This document shows positions 21,601-33,812 of a stretch of 64,000 nucleotides of DNA, one piece after another. The stretch lies in contig NC_064835.1 of assembly GCF_024166365.1 (NCBI RefSeq), positions 61,112,607 to 61,176,606 on the forward strand. The letters run 5' to 3'. The translations under genes were made by a program, and so were the position numbers. Below the pieces are notes generated by a model, which saw only the letters and a program-made list of their open reading frames with translations, made no database searches and was not told where the DNA came from. Source of the DNA: Elephas maximus indicus. Lineage: Eukaryota; Chordata; Mammalia; Proboscidea; Elephantidae. The first letter of the stretch is position 1, and every line of letters starts with the position of its first letter.

Positions 21601-24202
21601 CCTTCTTTCCCTTCCCAGCCCAACTCCTTAAAAGAGTGTCTCCACTCACTGGCTCCACCTCTTCCCCTCCCATCCATTCCTCAACCCCTCTGTTTTCTAG
21701 CTCCCACTCCCTCTTCACCTCAGAAACTGACACTTCCTCTCAATGGCCAAATGCTTGCGGCTCCGTTGAGGTGATATCGCTGATCACCCCTACTTTAAAC
21801 TCTCCTCCGTAGGTTTCCATAGTAACATTCTCCTCAGGCCCTCTGCCATCCTCTCCCACTGTTCCTTCTCCATGTTCTTTGTGTACTCCTCCCTCTTGGT
21901 CCTCCCATCCTTGATCAATCCATCTGCTCCCAGATTACATCCTGGGCCCACCACTCTCTTCACCCCACAGTCTCCCTGACTGGCCTCATCTACTATCATG
22001 GTTGCAACCATCCTCAACCACATAAGCTAATGGTTCTCAAATTTATATCCATTAGAGTTCTCCTTTTGAATGTCACACAGTCTAAAAAACAGCTCATGTG
22101 ACATCTTCACTTGGACGTCGCCCTGGGGAATTGTAAACTCAGCACAGGGGTTGAGGTGAAAGTTCCTAAAACCATATTACATGGAGAATGGTTGAAGACA
22201 TTAGAAGCATCTGGCATGCAAAGAGGTGACTCAGGTGGGTTACGATGAGAATTGAACTGGAGACAATCTGCATGGACTCCAGGGGGTCAGATGATTGGAA
22301 TCCAATTTCCAATGACTAGAAAATTGGAGAAGATGGATTTCAATGGAACCTAAAGAAGACCCTTTGGAAGTCAGAGTGCCCAAAGGTGGATTTAGGTACC
22401 TTAGAAGGTTGTGAATGGCTACCGAGGGCATTCAAGCACCAGGTTTTAAGTTCCTTCCAACTGCAAGGATCTATGATTCTGTGAGAAAGCAAAATTGCGC
22501 TTATGAAGATTTAAGGAAATGAAGTTAAATCTGGTAACACTGGGACAAATTGAGCATTGGTTAGCTTGCTTGAGTCTCCAATCCTCTGAAATGGAAATAA
22601 CAACAGAAACATTTCGGGGTAGCCAAGAGGATGGAAGAAATTAAATGAGCTCTCTGTTGGGAAAGGAGTAGCATGGCTTTCTCCTCATGATCAAGATGTA
22701 TTTGTATTTAGTCATATCTGTTTATCATATCAGTTAAAGTTCTGTTTCAACAAACCTAACGAGGTTTTGTTTGAGGCAGGGACCCCTGAATCTGGGTGGA
22801 GCATAAAGGCCTGCCAACCAGGCTGCGTAGGATTTGTGCCTGAGTCTGCAGATTATCTTTGCCTTTTGGGTAGAGTGCAGCGATTAGAAATGCCCTCTGA
22901 AAGAGGATGGTTCTCTCTTACAGTCAGCTCCATGTACCTCCAGTCTTCCATGTTACAGTGTAGCCCATTCCTGAGGCAGTTCCATCCCATGCTCACTCCT
23001 GGGCCATCCCATCCGATAACATGTACTATAGTTAGTTACACTTCTTGCTCACAGGGCTTCTACAGCCTCTGCCTCCCTTCATTCTGCTCAAATCCACTCA
23101 CTATGGCCAGCTTTCCCTGATCTCCACACTGTTTTTTCATACCTGGATTTTCCAGTTGTATATAATAGTTTCAGATTGATAACTTGGCTGGATTTTTTCC
23201 CATAATATCACCCTTAGACCTGGCCCTACATTTTAAAGAATTCTGCTTTGGCCAGGTATCTATGGATGCAAAAATATGTGCCTAACTGGAGTCTAAACTT
23301 ACTCTATCTCATCCTCCAGATACCTGAGGCCCTGGAATTCCCTGATCAACAGCCCTGACCCAACTTCTAGGGCCTGCACAGGCCTTTTCCCTAGGTCTGG
23401 AGAGTGGATCTCACTCCCTATATGTGAACTCTTAGGCCTAAGGGGTGGCTTAGCTAGTATACAGAGTTCATTCAGATGCAGGGTGGGGCCAGGGCTAGCA
23501 GAAGAAGATGTTGAGCTGGAGATTGAGGTCTTCCATTTGTACCCTGGCCCTGCAGATCCTAGAAGTATCATATACAAAAGTTAGCGAGGTCTAGTCCCTG
23601 GCCCCAAGAAACACCAAGACATAACTCTGGACGCAAACAAACCAGTGCTCAAAGTAGGACTTGAACTAAGCGTTAAAATGTTTCTTTCTTCTCTCTTAGG
23701 CCTGGAGCCTAGTGTCGGCCTTAAATATGCTGCTGTCAACTCTCTCTGTATGGCATGCACCCTAGACCCTTAGCACCTCCCTAGCAGGAGGTAACCCCAG
23801 CTCAAAATGCTCTTCAGCTCATCAATACTTCAACTTTACAAGCAGGTCCCCTCAGGAGAGGAGAGGCAAGTAAGAGCAGTTATCAGACCCCTCTGTGCCT
23901 CAGTTTCTTCATCCATTTAATGGAAATTTGAACCATCCTTTTTGTCCCACAGGATCACTTTAAGAATAAAATTAGAATTAATCCCCCAATTACTTAACAT
24001 CCAAAGCTATTCTAAGCAACAGCCTGTCAAAGAGAAGTGCCAATAAGAGCTAATTTGGGGTGAGAGATACTGATACTCTGAACTGTAGTGCATTAGCTGT
24101 ACCAAGTTTTTAAGTCTAAGCTGTTTTCCCACATTACCCAGCATACCTCTGGACCAATGCCCTTTGACAGCACCTGGTATGTACTCAAGAGATGAAACAA
24201 AC
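21601..24202. other. Gene-free stretch
   Basis: About 2.6 kb with no supported exon. It contains one MIR fragment (23875-23985). The open frames (for example 22767-23120 plus, 117 codons) show no domain. Confidence 0.4.
23875..23985 (+). repeat. MIR SINE fragment
   Basis: 'ctgtgcctcagtttcttcat', 'ttaatggaaatttgaa' and 'cacaggatcactttaagaat' match the MIR core and right end. Confidence 0.55.
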
Positions 24203-26393
24203 TTTAATACTAGTCCAAGAAGTTGGTTCTTTGAGGGGATCAATAAAATTGACAAACCACTGACATAGGGGAAAAATGAGAAGATGCAAATAACCAAAAT
24301 AAGAAATGAAATAAGTGATATTACAAGAGTACCAACTGAGATAAAGAGGATCATAACAGAATATTATGAAAAATTGTACTCCAACAACTTTGAAAACTTA
24401 GAAGAAATGGATCCCAGCCCAAGAAGAAATGGATAGATTTCTAGAAACACATTACCTACCTGAACAAATACAAATAGAGGTAGCAAATCTGAACAGACCT
24501 ATAACAAAAGAAGAAATGGAAGATGTCATTTTAAAAAAAAGCTCCCAACAACAACAACAAAAAGACCCAGCCCAGATGGCTTCACTAAAGAATTCTACAA
24601 ATCATTCAAAGAAGAGTCGACACCAATTCTTCTCAAAATATTCTAGAACACAGAAAAGGAAGAAATTCTCCCTAATTTATTCTATGAAGCCAGCATAACC
24701 CTGCTACCAAAGCCTGGCAAAGACATCACAAAAAAAGAAAATTACAGACCAATATCCCTCATGAATATAGAAGCAAAAATTCTCATCAAACTTCTACCCA
24801 ACAGATTTCAACAGCATATCAAAAGACAATACATCATGATCAAGTGGGATTCATACCAGGAATGCAAGGCTGGTTCAACATTAGAAAATCAATCAACATA
24901 ATTCACTACATTAAAAAAACAAAAGAATTCCATAATCTTCTCAATTGACACAGAAAAGGCATTTGATAAAAATCCAACACCCTTTCCTGATAAAAACTCT
25001 GAGTGAAATAGGAATAGAAGGAAAATTCCTCAACATAATTAAGGGCATATATGCAAAACCAACAGCCAACATTACAGAAAGATTGAGAGCATTCCCCTTG
25101 AGAGTAGGAATGAGATAAGGATGCCCATTATCACACCCTTACTCGACATCGTACTGGAAGTCAAGAAAGTAAGAAAGGGAAGTAAAGTTGAAAAGGAAGA
25201 ACTAAAACTATCCTTATTCATAAATGACATGATCCTATATATAGAAAATCTCAGAGACTCCACAAGAAAGTTACTGGAACTAGTAGGATTCAGCAAAGCG
25301 GCAGGGTACAAGATCAGTACACAAAAATCAGTTGGGTTCCTCTATATGAACAAGGAGGACTCCACAAAGAAAATCAAGAAAACAATAGCATTTACAATAG
25401 CCCCCAAAAGGATAAAATACCTAGGAATAAACCTAACCAGGGACATAAAAGACTTACACAAGGAAAACTATAAAACACTACTGCAAGAAACTTACATAAA
25501 TGGAAAAATATTCCATGCTCATGGATTGGAAGACTTAACATTGTGAAAATGTCAATATTACCCAAAGCTATCTATAGATATAATACGATCCTGCTCCAAA
25601 CTTCAAAAACATTCTTTAATGAAATGGAAAAACTAATTTCCAACTTTATATGGAAGGGAAAGAGTCCCCAAATAGCTAAAGAAATACTGAAGATGAACGA
25701 GGTAGGAGGCCTCACAGCCCCCCCACCCCGATCTGAAAACTTACTATACAGCCACAGTAATCAAAACAGCCTGTTACTGGTTCAGTGAAAGAAACATAGA
25801 CCAATGGAATAGAATTGATAACCAGAATTAAATCCATCCATCTACGGGCAGCTGATCTTCAACAAAGGGTCAAAGTCCATTTAATGGGGAAGAAAAGTCT
25901 CTTTAACAAACGGTGCTGACAAAACTGGATATCCATTTGCAGAGAAATGAAACAGGATCCATACCTAACACCATGCACAAAAACTAGCTCAAAATGGATC
26001 AAAGATTTAAATGTTAAAGCTAAAACTATAAAGTTCCTGTAAAATAACATAGGGACAAAACTAGGGGACCTAATTTTCCCCATAAATAGTCTAACAAACA
26101 CAACTAAAAATTCACAAGCAATAGAAGATAAATTAGATAACTGGGACTTCTTAAAAATTAAATACTTATGCTTATCAAAAAACTGCCAGAAGAGTAAAAA
26201 GAAAACCTATAGACTGGGAAAAAACATTTGGCAACAATGTATCTGACAAGGATCTAATCTCTAAAATATATAGAAAACTTCAATAACTCAACAACAAAAA
26301 GACGAACAATTCAATCAAAAAATGAGCAAAGGACATGAACAAACCCTTCACCAAAGAGGATATTCAGGTGGCCAGCAAATATGTTAGCCATTA

Positions 26394-26453
26394 CCAAAAC
26401 CAAAACCAAACCCGTTGCTGTCAAGTCAATTCCGACTCATAGCAACCCTAAGA
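26394..26453 (-). repeat. AfroSINE tail fragment inside L1
   Basis: Only the tail complement is present ('caaaaccaaaccc', 'gactcatagcaacccta'). The minus-oriented fragment breaks into the L1 sequence. Confidence 0.75.
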
Positions 26454-26862
26454 GAGATGCAAATCAAAACTACAATGAGGTACCATCTCACCCCTACAAA
26501 AATGGCACTGATCAAAAAAAACAGAAAACAACAAATGCTGGCAAGGATATGGGAAGACTGAAAATCTTATACACTGCTGGTGGGATTGTAAAATGTTACA
26601 GCCACTGTAGAAAATGGTACAGCGCTTCCTCCTCTAGAAGCTAGAAATGGAAGTAACTTATGATCCAACAATCCCACTTCCAGGTGTATATCCAAGAGAT
26701 ATAAGAGCAGTGACACAAATAGACATATGCACGCCCAGTTCATTGCAGCGTTATTCACAATAGCAAAATGAGAAACAACCTAAGTGTCCATCAACGTATG
26801 AATGGATAAACAAATTGTGGTACATACATACAATGGAATACTACACAACTATAAAGAATAAT

Positions 26863-27019
26863 TGAGCCTAGTGGTGTAGTGGTTAAGAGCTCGGCTGCTG
26901 ACCAAAAGGTCGACAGTTCAAATCCACCAGGCTCTCCTTGGAAACCCTATGGACCCTGTCTTATAGCGTCGCTATGAGTCAGAACCAACTCGATGGCACC
27001 TAACAACAACGACAACAAA
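26863..27019 (+). repeat. AfroSINE inside L1
   Basis: Flanked by the 10-bp duplication AAAGAATAAT (26853-26862 and 27020-27029). It has a tRNA-like head, an internal deletion after 'ccctatgg', and an AAC-type tail 'gcacctaacaacaac'. Confidence 0.92.
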
Positions 27020-28375
27020 AAAGAATAATGAGGAGTCCACGAAACATCTTATAACATGGATGAATCTGGAAGACATTATGCTGAGTGAAATAAGTCAATC
27101 ACAAAAGGACAAATATTGTATAGTCCCACTATTATAAAAAGTCAGGAATAGATATACACACAGAAAGCAACGTTCTTTGATGGTTACCAGGGATGGGAGA
27201 TGGAAGGAGCGGTAATCACTTTCTAGATAGTAGACACTTGTTATTTTTGGTGATGAGAAAGGCGATGCCAAATATGGGTGAAGTCTCACAACTTGACCAA
27301 AGTAAATGAAGACACTAAGAAGTACACAAGAAAAAGCAACAATTTCAGTAAATGCTACAACATACACAATTCTGCAACAACAGTAATAATAGCCAAAAAA
27401 CAGTATGTGGTTACATAGGTAGATATGTATCCATATATGTGTATAGAAGGTCATATGCAAGTACGTGTGTACATGTACAGGTGTATCTATAGATATATGT
27501 ATATACATGTTTGTGTGCGTTGCTCATGTAACCATATATATAATAAAGAACATAGGGGGTGCAGTTACAGAGACAAAATCCAAACAATTAGAGAGATTGG
27601 TTTACTGGGTTAAAAGGCTTGGGACCATAGTCTCGTGGGACAACTCAGTCAACTGGCACAACACAGTTCATAAAGACAGTGTTCTACATCCTAATTTGGT
27701 GAGTGGTGCCTGGCGTCTTAAAAGCTTACCAGCAGCCATCTAAGACACTACCATTGGTCTCTACTCATCTGGACCAAAGGCGAATGAAGGAAGCCAAAGA
27801 CCTAAAGAAAAAATTAGTTTGCAGGACTAAAAGCCCACATGAACCACGGCTTCTTCTAACCGAAGTCCAAGAGAACTAGATGGTGCCTGGCTACCACTAC
27901 CAACCATTCTGGCTAGAGACACACTGGAAGGTCTCGCACAGAATGGGAGAAAATGTAAAACAAAACTCAAATTCCTAAAAAAGACCAGACTAACTGGACT
28001 GATAGAGACTAAAGGCATCCCCGAGACTATCTGTCCTAAGATACCCTTTTAACTGGAAACTGAAGCCTCTCCCAAATGTCTCCTTTCAGCCATATAATAG
28101 ATTGGCCTATAAAATAAACAATATCACCTGGGAGGAATGTGCCCCCTTAAATAACTAACTATACAAGACCAAACAATCAACATTTACCCAAAAGCAAAGA
28201 TAAGAAGGCAAGGGCAGTGCAGGAAAGCTAGGTCAATGGAACCAGAACAAACAGAATGGAAATAACGAGAAGGCTGACCATTGTGAAAACTGTAAAAAGG
28301 GAACCCAATTTGCTGTGTAAACTTTCACCTAAAATACAATAAAATATATATTTTTTTTAATTTAATACTAGTCCA

Positions 28376-29025
28376 TTTTTTTTTAGTCCAAACAGAATGT
28401 ACCCTTCAAAGACAGATCTCCGGCAAGGACTAACGATCTGTGGGTTAAACAGGCACACTTCTACTCTGCGGATGGCAACGCAGAACAGCACAAGCCCTGT
28501 GGAAGGCAATTTGCAGTAACGAACAAAACCACACATGCAGTTACCCTTTGACCTAACAAACCCACTTCTGGGAATTTTACCCCACAGGTACGTCTGCATT
28601 CCTGCAAGATGACATATGAACAAGTTTATTCACGGCAGCTAGGCTGTAAAAGCTAAAGACTAGAAATAACCCAAGAATCCATAAATAAATAAAAAAAAAT
28701 TTTTTTTTTTAATTTTTATTTACAGGGACTAGTTAAATGTACGAAGGTACATCCTTACAGTGCAATACCTTAAAACAGAACAAGGAAGCTCCCTAGGTCC
28801 CGATGTAGCAATAAGCCCCTAACAGGTGGTTTGTGTAAGGAAGAGTAGAAAATAAGAATCTATGTTTATATTTGCTTGTATTTTCACAAAGCAACACTAG
28901 AAGGATACATAAGAAATTAAAATAAGAGTGGTGGGGTGGGGGCTTTTTGGTATACACCTTTTTATATGGTTTTTATTTTTAAACCATGCGAATATTTTAA
29001 CTTGGCAAAAGAAATTAATAAAGAA
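28376..29025 (+). mobile_element. Ancient L1 (L1M-like) 3' end
   Basis: 'acccacttctgggaatttt', 'gactagaaataacccaagaa', 'gtacatccttacagtgcaat', 'gtatacacctttttatatgg' and 'accatgcgaatattttaa' are typical of the 3' end of old L1s. The young L1 at 24218-28360 was inserted within or beside it. Confidence 0.65.
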
Positions 29026-29938
29026 AAAAGGCCCTCTAGGCTGCATTCCAGATGACAAAAGTTCCTTAGACTTGGTTCTGGCTGGGCCCCTGGCTCCCTG
29101 AATTTCCTCAGCTGTAACAAGGGTAGGGGGCCCTGTCTATTCTCAGTTCCTCCCAGCCAAAGACTGTTCTATAAATAAGCTGCTTGCCTGGACCGTGCCC
29201 TGTTTTATATTATTGCTACCTTCTGTACTTATATTACTGCTATCTTTTCACTTGTACAGATATTTGCAAATTGACTGAGCATATTTAGCACCATTTTCTG
29301 GAGAATTCCCAGTAATTTACAATCCATATTTGCTGATTTCCCACACTTAGATTATGTTTGTCAATTGTCCGTGCCCATGTGCTGCTCTTTTAGGCTCTGT
29401 TCAGAAGCTTTTAAACTTGCACTTTAATTTGGATTTATTCATTTAGAAAGCAGTTTGGTCATATAAAAGGCAAAATCATAAAAAGGGTTAGGATGGCATC
29501 CTGTTTCTTGGGCAATTACCCCCTCTCTATAACAAAGTCCAGCTCTCTGCTGTTCATCCATTTGGAATTGCTTCTGTGCAGGGTTGTGGGAATGAAGGCG
29601 CAGGGGTAATAGAAACCATGGGAGTGGGACATGGAAGCCGAGGGGAGTGAGTGTCCGAGGGCTCTTCAGCAATGTGCACAGGACAGGGGCTGAGTGTGCT
29701 CTGGGAGTTCTGCTACCCAGGTACGTGTGCAAGAGGCATGGAGGGCGGGGCTGGGATGGAGGAGGATGGACAAACTCTATGAACACAGAACACCAGCTCC
29801 AGCTACAGAGAAGGTGGCTCTACTGTCGTATCTGGCCAAGTGTCTAATGCTGGTGAAGACAGTGTTTGTACAGCCTGCTAGGTGTGTGCTGAGATACCCA
29901 GAGATCCCAGCACAATATTTTTCTTTTACTTTTCTTTA
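29026..29938. other. Gene-free stretch
   Basis: No supported exon or clear repeat. The minus-strand open frame 29439-29786 has no recognisable domain. Confidence 0.35.
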
Positions 29939-29952
29939 AAAATCATTTTTGT

Positions 29953-30279
29953 CCATAATAGGGGTGGGTAGCCCTGGTGGTGCAGTAGTTAAGAGCTCAG
30001 CTGCTAACCAAAAGGCCGGCAGTTCAAAGCCACCAAGCTGCTCCTTGGAAACCCTATGGGGCAGTTCTACTCTGTCCTATAAAGTCGCTATAAGTTGGAA
30101 TCAACTCAACGGCAGCGGGTTTTGGGTTTTTAACAGGAGAGGAACAATTAGGAAAAGGAGGGTGAGAATGGTTGCACAATTTGAAGAATGTAGTCAATGT
30201 TGCTGAATCGTTCACGTAAAAATTATTGAATTGGTATATGCTCTGCTGTGTATATTCTCAACAAAAAAATTATTGTTTC
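29953..30279 (+). mobile_element. Short L1 3'-end insertion carrying an AfroSINE
   Basis: The whole block is flanked by a 14-bp duplication AAAATCATTTTTGT (29939-29952 and 30280-30293). The right part (30135-30276) resembles the 3' end seen at 57740-57845 ('ctgctgtgtatattct' then A-rich). The left part is almost entirely an AfroSINE. Confidence 0.7.
29968..30134 (+). repeat. AfroSINE (short subtype)
   Basis: Full head to tail: 'agccctggtggtgcagtag', 'ctaaccaaaaggccggcag', 'tactctgtcctataaagtcg' and 'cggcagcgggttttggg'. Confidence 0.9.
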
Positions 30280-30299
30280 AAAATCATTTTTGTTCCAAA

Positions 30300-31165
30300 A
30301 CACGTAAATAAATTTTTTTAATTAAAAAAATCCTAACTACTCTCACCCAGACACAATTATTTTCATTTCTCTAGGCTTACTTCCAGGCCCTGATCTTAAG
30401 AACTTCTTTTTCAGAAGTAGAACAGTAGTTTAGGTCAATCTCTGCTATGTTCACTTAACGTTACTGTGTCAGCATGTTGTGTGGGGTCAGAGCCCTCATA
30501 ATGACTGTTTTAATGACCGAATAATATTCCATTGCATAGATACACTATAATTAGTTAACCATTCTCCAATTATGGTGGACTTTCTTGTACATTTAACTTT
30601 TTTTTTTTTTTTTTGATCTTTAGATGAAGGTTTAAAGAACAAACTAGTTTCTCATAACTTTTCTGTCTTTAGAAAATTTTCCTTAGAATGAATGAATTCT
30701 TAGGAGGGGGATAGCTAGGTTAAAGGATATGAACGTTTTGGCTGTTTTCATTACTCTCTTGCTCTTATTTATTTCCTTCCTCGACTTTATCTTACCTTCA
30801 GCTATGGAGTTTACCAATGCAATCAGGTAAATTGTCCACTTTTTTTTTTTTTGGCCTAAAAATGTTGGCCATTACTTAGGGTCAAGGTATTGTTTTGTTA
30901 CATACTTGAATAAGCTTTTTCTTAACTTTTCAAAATTACTGTAACAGTTATTTTTAGAGTAATACCTACTCGTAAAATTTTAAAAGTGTTTTATAAATTT
31001 ACACATAATCTATCATATTGATACATCTAATCCTATTAGATTCTTATCTAAGTCCTTTTTCAAAATTTTCCATTTTTATCTATTAATCTTTTATCACTTT
31101 TTCAGTTGCCTCAACTCTTATAAAGTTATCCCTCCACAATAAAAATATAATCTCTGTTAGTTTTT
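30300..31165 (-). mobile_element. Probable ancient L1 fragment, minus
   Basis: 'gaccgaataatattccattg' and 'ttagttaaccattctcc' are the usual complement of the old L1 C-terminal region. The remainder is A/T-rich with T-runs (30599-30615 and 30840-30852). Boundaries are uncertain. Confidence 0.45.
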
Positions 31166-31169
31166 CCTT

Positions 31170-31374
31170 AAGGAGTCCTTGTGGCACAATAGTTAAGCAC
31201 TGGACTGCTAACTGAAAGGTTGGCAGTTCAAACCCTCTCAGCTTCTCTGTAGGAGAAAGACCTGGCAATCTGCCTCTGTAAAGATTACGACCAAGAAAAC
31301 TCCACGGGGCATTTCTACTCTGTAACACATGGGGTCTCCAGGAGTTGGAATCAACTCAACAGCACCCAACAAGG
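31170..31374 (+). repeat. AfroSINE (AAC-tailed subtype)
   Basis: 'ggagtccttgtggcacaata', 'ggagaaagacctggcaatct', 'actctgtaacacatggggtc', tail 'cagcacccaacaagg'. The flanks share a TTTTTCC motif. Confidence 0.88.
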
Positions 31375-31894
31375 TTTTTCCATAATTGATTTAGATGTTT
31401 AAAAAGTATACAGACCTAGAGTTTAGTTTGTGAGGTGTGAGGCCCCCCAGAAGGAGCAGAAACAGGTCTTGAGTGTGTTTATTTTACAACATATGTGGTC
31501 CCTACTTTGGGAAGTTATTTGGCAACATTATCCAGTGGGAGTATTATTTTTAATGTTAACCAAACAACTTCCATACTGCTTTGCAAGACTGGGCTTCAAT
31601 TTGTCAGGCTGTGAGTCTTGACTTACACTTTTCTGTTCCCTACAGCCAACTAGTCCTATGCCTTCCACATGGCAGATCTCCATAAGTATTTGGTCATTTG
31701 ACCTGATTTGACATCAGAATGGAGCTGGCAGCATAGAGCTGTTATTTAAAAGAAAAATCCAGGAGATGAAGGTATTGTTTTTCACCATTGGAATGTACTC
31801 CCTTCAACCAGTCTCTGGAAGCTCACTGTGGGGGCAGAATGTGAAAGCCAGCCAAAGTTGGGGATGGATGTGGTTAACAGGGCAAAGCCATGGA

Positions 31895-32100
31895 GCTTAT
31901 GGATTTGGTTTCAAATTCTGTGTCTTCCACTTTTTAGTTGGGGAGCTTGAGAAAACCAAACTCTGGGTTTCTTATCTGTAAAAAGAGCACAAAATAACTT
32001 CTAGTGTAGTTGAAATAAGTCTTATAAATAATGTACTCAAAGAACTCAGCACTGTGCCTGGCCCTGGGAAGGTGCTCAATATGTCTTAATGATTATCATC
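31895..32100 (+). repeat. MIR SINE
   Basis: 'tttcttatctgtaaaaagag', 'cagcactgtgcctggccctg' and 'gtgctcaatatgtctta' match the MIR right half. Confidence 0.6.
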
Positions 32101-33065
32101 TTCTTTACTTTCATCTTATCCTAGAAGATCTAAGTTCATAAAACCCTTGAGAGGCTGAAGGACGTATGCAGCTAGGGGAGAGCGTGGGTATCAAGAAAGA
32201 AGCATAAAAGTTATCTGAGAACTCCTGCACACATACACACACACACACAACCTTCCATGCCCAACGTCCTTTGCAGTGGACGTGTTATCAAATACAGGAA
32301 TAGATAATTGCCCTCTTATCTAAACTCTTTCCCTGAGACTATCAGACTTTATCTGTTTAGTTATCTATCTCTAAAAGGTTGAAAGCTTCCCAGTTCATTT
32401 TAACACACAGTCCCATTCCAAGACATATCCCAGCATCCGTATGAAATAATGTATGTCCAGAGTGACTCTCAGCAAAAGACTGGAAATACCCCCACTGTCT
32501 ATCATTAGGGAACTGAATGAATAAACTGTGGCACAACCACACAATGAACACTCAGAAAAGAAAAAGGAAATGCCCAATGAACGGACAGAGGGCAATATCC
32601 TGTATACACTGCTGAGGGCAAAGACCAGGTACAGCCCAGGATAGGGAGCATGCTACCTTTCCTACAAGGTTTCCAAGAGCAGTGGCTTCTCTCTCCCAGA
32701 CTGCAAAGTCACTAGGAAACCCAGGCGGGCTCAGCAGTAGGACATTAACAGGTTAAGCAGAAAAACTATATGATCATCTTAATGGATGCTAGAAAGGTAT
32801 CTGACGTAATTCAACATTCATCTTGACTCTTTTAAAAGAGAAATATAAAACTCTATTAATGCATAAATACACTCTACAGGTATCAATAAGAAACCATGGA
32901 AAACAATGGCAAAATACTAAAGGCACTGCTATTAAAATCAGGTTCAGGTTAAGCATGAGTTCTATCCAGGCTTCTTCTGCAAGTTCTAGCCAATGTGCTG
33001 AGATAAGGAAAGGAACAGAAAAAAAACAAATTTGTATATTTGCAAATGATATGGTGTTAATCAAC

Positions 33066-33222
33066 GGAAAACCAGTGGCGGTTGAGTTGACCCTGACTCA
33101 TAGTGAACCTATAGGAGGGAGTAGTACTGACCCATAGGGTTTCCAAGGAGCAGCTGGTAGATTTGAACTGCCAACCTTTTGGTTAGCAGCAACCTCTTAA
33201 CCACTGTGCCACCAGGACTCCT
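33066..33222 (-). repeat. AfroSINE (short subtype)
   Basis: Complement tail to head, ending 'gccaccaggactcct'. Short TAATCAA flanks lie on both sides. Confidence 0.88.
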
Positions 33223-33420
33223 AATCAATAAAGGACTAGTTAAAATAATGAACAACAGACAATAGAATATTATGGCTGCTACCAGACAGGATGAGGTAGA
33301 ATTGCCTTTATTATTGTGGAATGGAATCCTAGACATAGTATCAAATGAAATAAGCAGGTTGCAAAACAGTATCGGGCTATGATTTCATTTAAAATATATA
33401 TTTATACACCCATATTGAAC

Positions 33421-33628
33421 AGTCCCTGGTGGTGCAAATGGTTAAGCACTTGACTACTAGCTGAAAGATTGGTGGTTCGAACCCACCAAAACGCTCCTCA
33501 GGAGACAGGCCTGGCAACCTGCTTCCGAAAGGTCACAGCCTTGAAAACCCTACAGAACACAGTTCTACTCTGCACACACGTAGGGTCACCATTAGTCGGA
33601 AATGACTCGACAGAAACTAACAACAATG
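33421..33628 (+). repeat. AfroSINE ('aaaggtcacagcc' subtype)
   Basis: Variant body 'caggagacaggcctggcaac', 'gcttccgaaaggtcacagcc' and 'ctactctgcacacacgtagg', with tail 'cagaaactaacaacaatg'. Same subtype as 41128-41336. Confidence 0.9.
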
Positions 33629-33763
33629 CACTGAACCTATACATTAAAGAAAATCTGGAGGAAATTCACCAAAATATATCCAGAGATGATCTCTGACTTA
33701 TGGGATTTCAGGTGATTCTTATTTTCTGAATGCTTTGTAATGAGCATATTACATTTACATAAG

Positions 33764-33778
33764 CAGAAAAAAAAAAAG

Positions 33779-33811
<33 letters not shown>

Positions 33812-33812
33812 G
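33764..33812. repeat. Compound microsatellite A-run / (CT)n / (CA)n
   Basis: An A-run followed by about ten CT units and about ten CA units. Confidence 0.95.

Larger units (their letters stand above)
24218..28360 (+). mobile_element. 5'-truncated L1 with ORF2 remnant and 3' UTR
   Basis: Bounded by a perfect 15-bp duplication TTTAATACTAGTCCA (24203-24217 and 28361-28375). It starts within ORF2 between the endonuclease and reverse transcriptase and runs through reverse transcriptase into the C-terminal region. It then enters a roughly 1.1-kb 3' UTR with the block 'cttaaaagcttaccagcagc' and a poly-A end. The frame is broken in several places; the longest surviving piece is 25121-25546. The catalytic F-A-D-D motif reads F-I-N-D (25213-25233 region), so even that piece would be inactive. 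Two AfroSINEs (26394 and 26863) entered later. Confidence 0.9.
32430..33763 (+). mobile_element. Ancient L1 (L1M-like) pieces interrupted by SINEs
   Basis: Old L1 signatures occur before ('aaaagactggaaatacccc', 'ggatgctagaaaggtatctg') and after the SINEs ('ccagagatgatctctgactt', 'gaatgctttgtaatgagc'). AfroSINEs at 33066 and 33421 interrupt it. No coding capacity remains. The order of the pieces suggests at least two L1 copies. Confidence 0.55.

Noticed and set aside
27410..27545. (GT/TA)-rich repeat as a regulatory or CRISPR-like array
   Set aside because: It is imperfect low-complexity sequence in the 3' region of an L1. There are no regular repeat-spacer units anywhere in the window.
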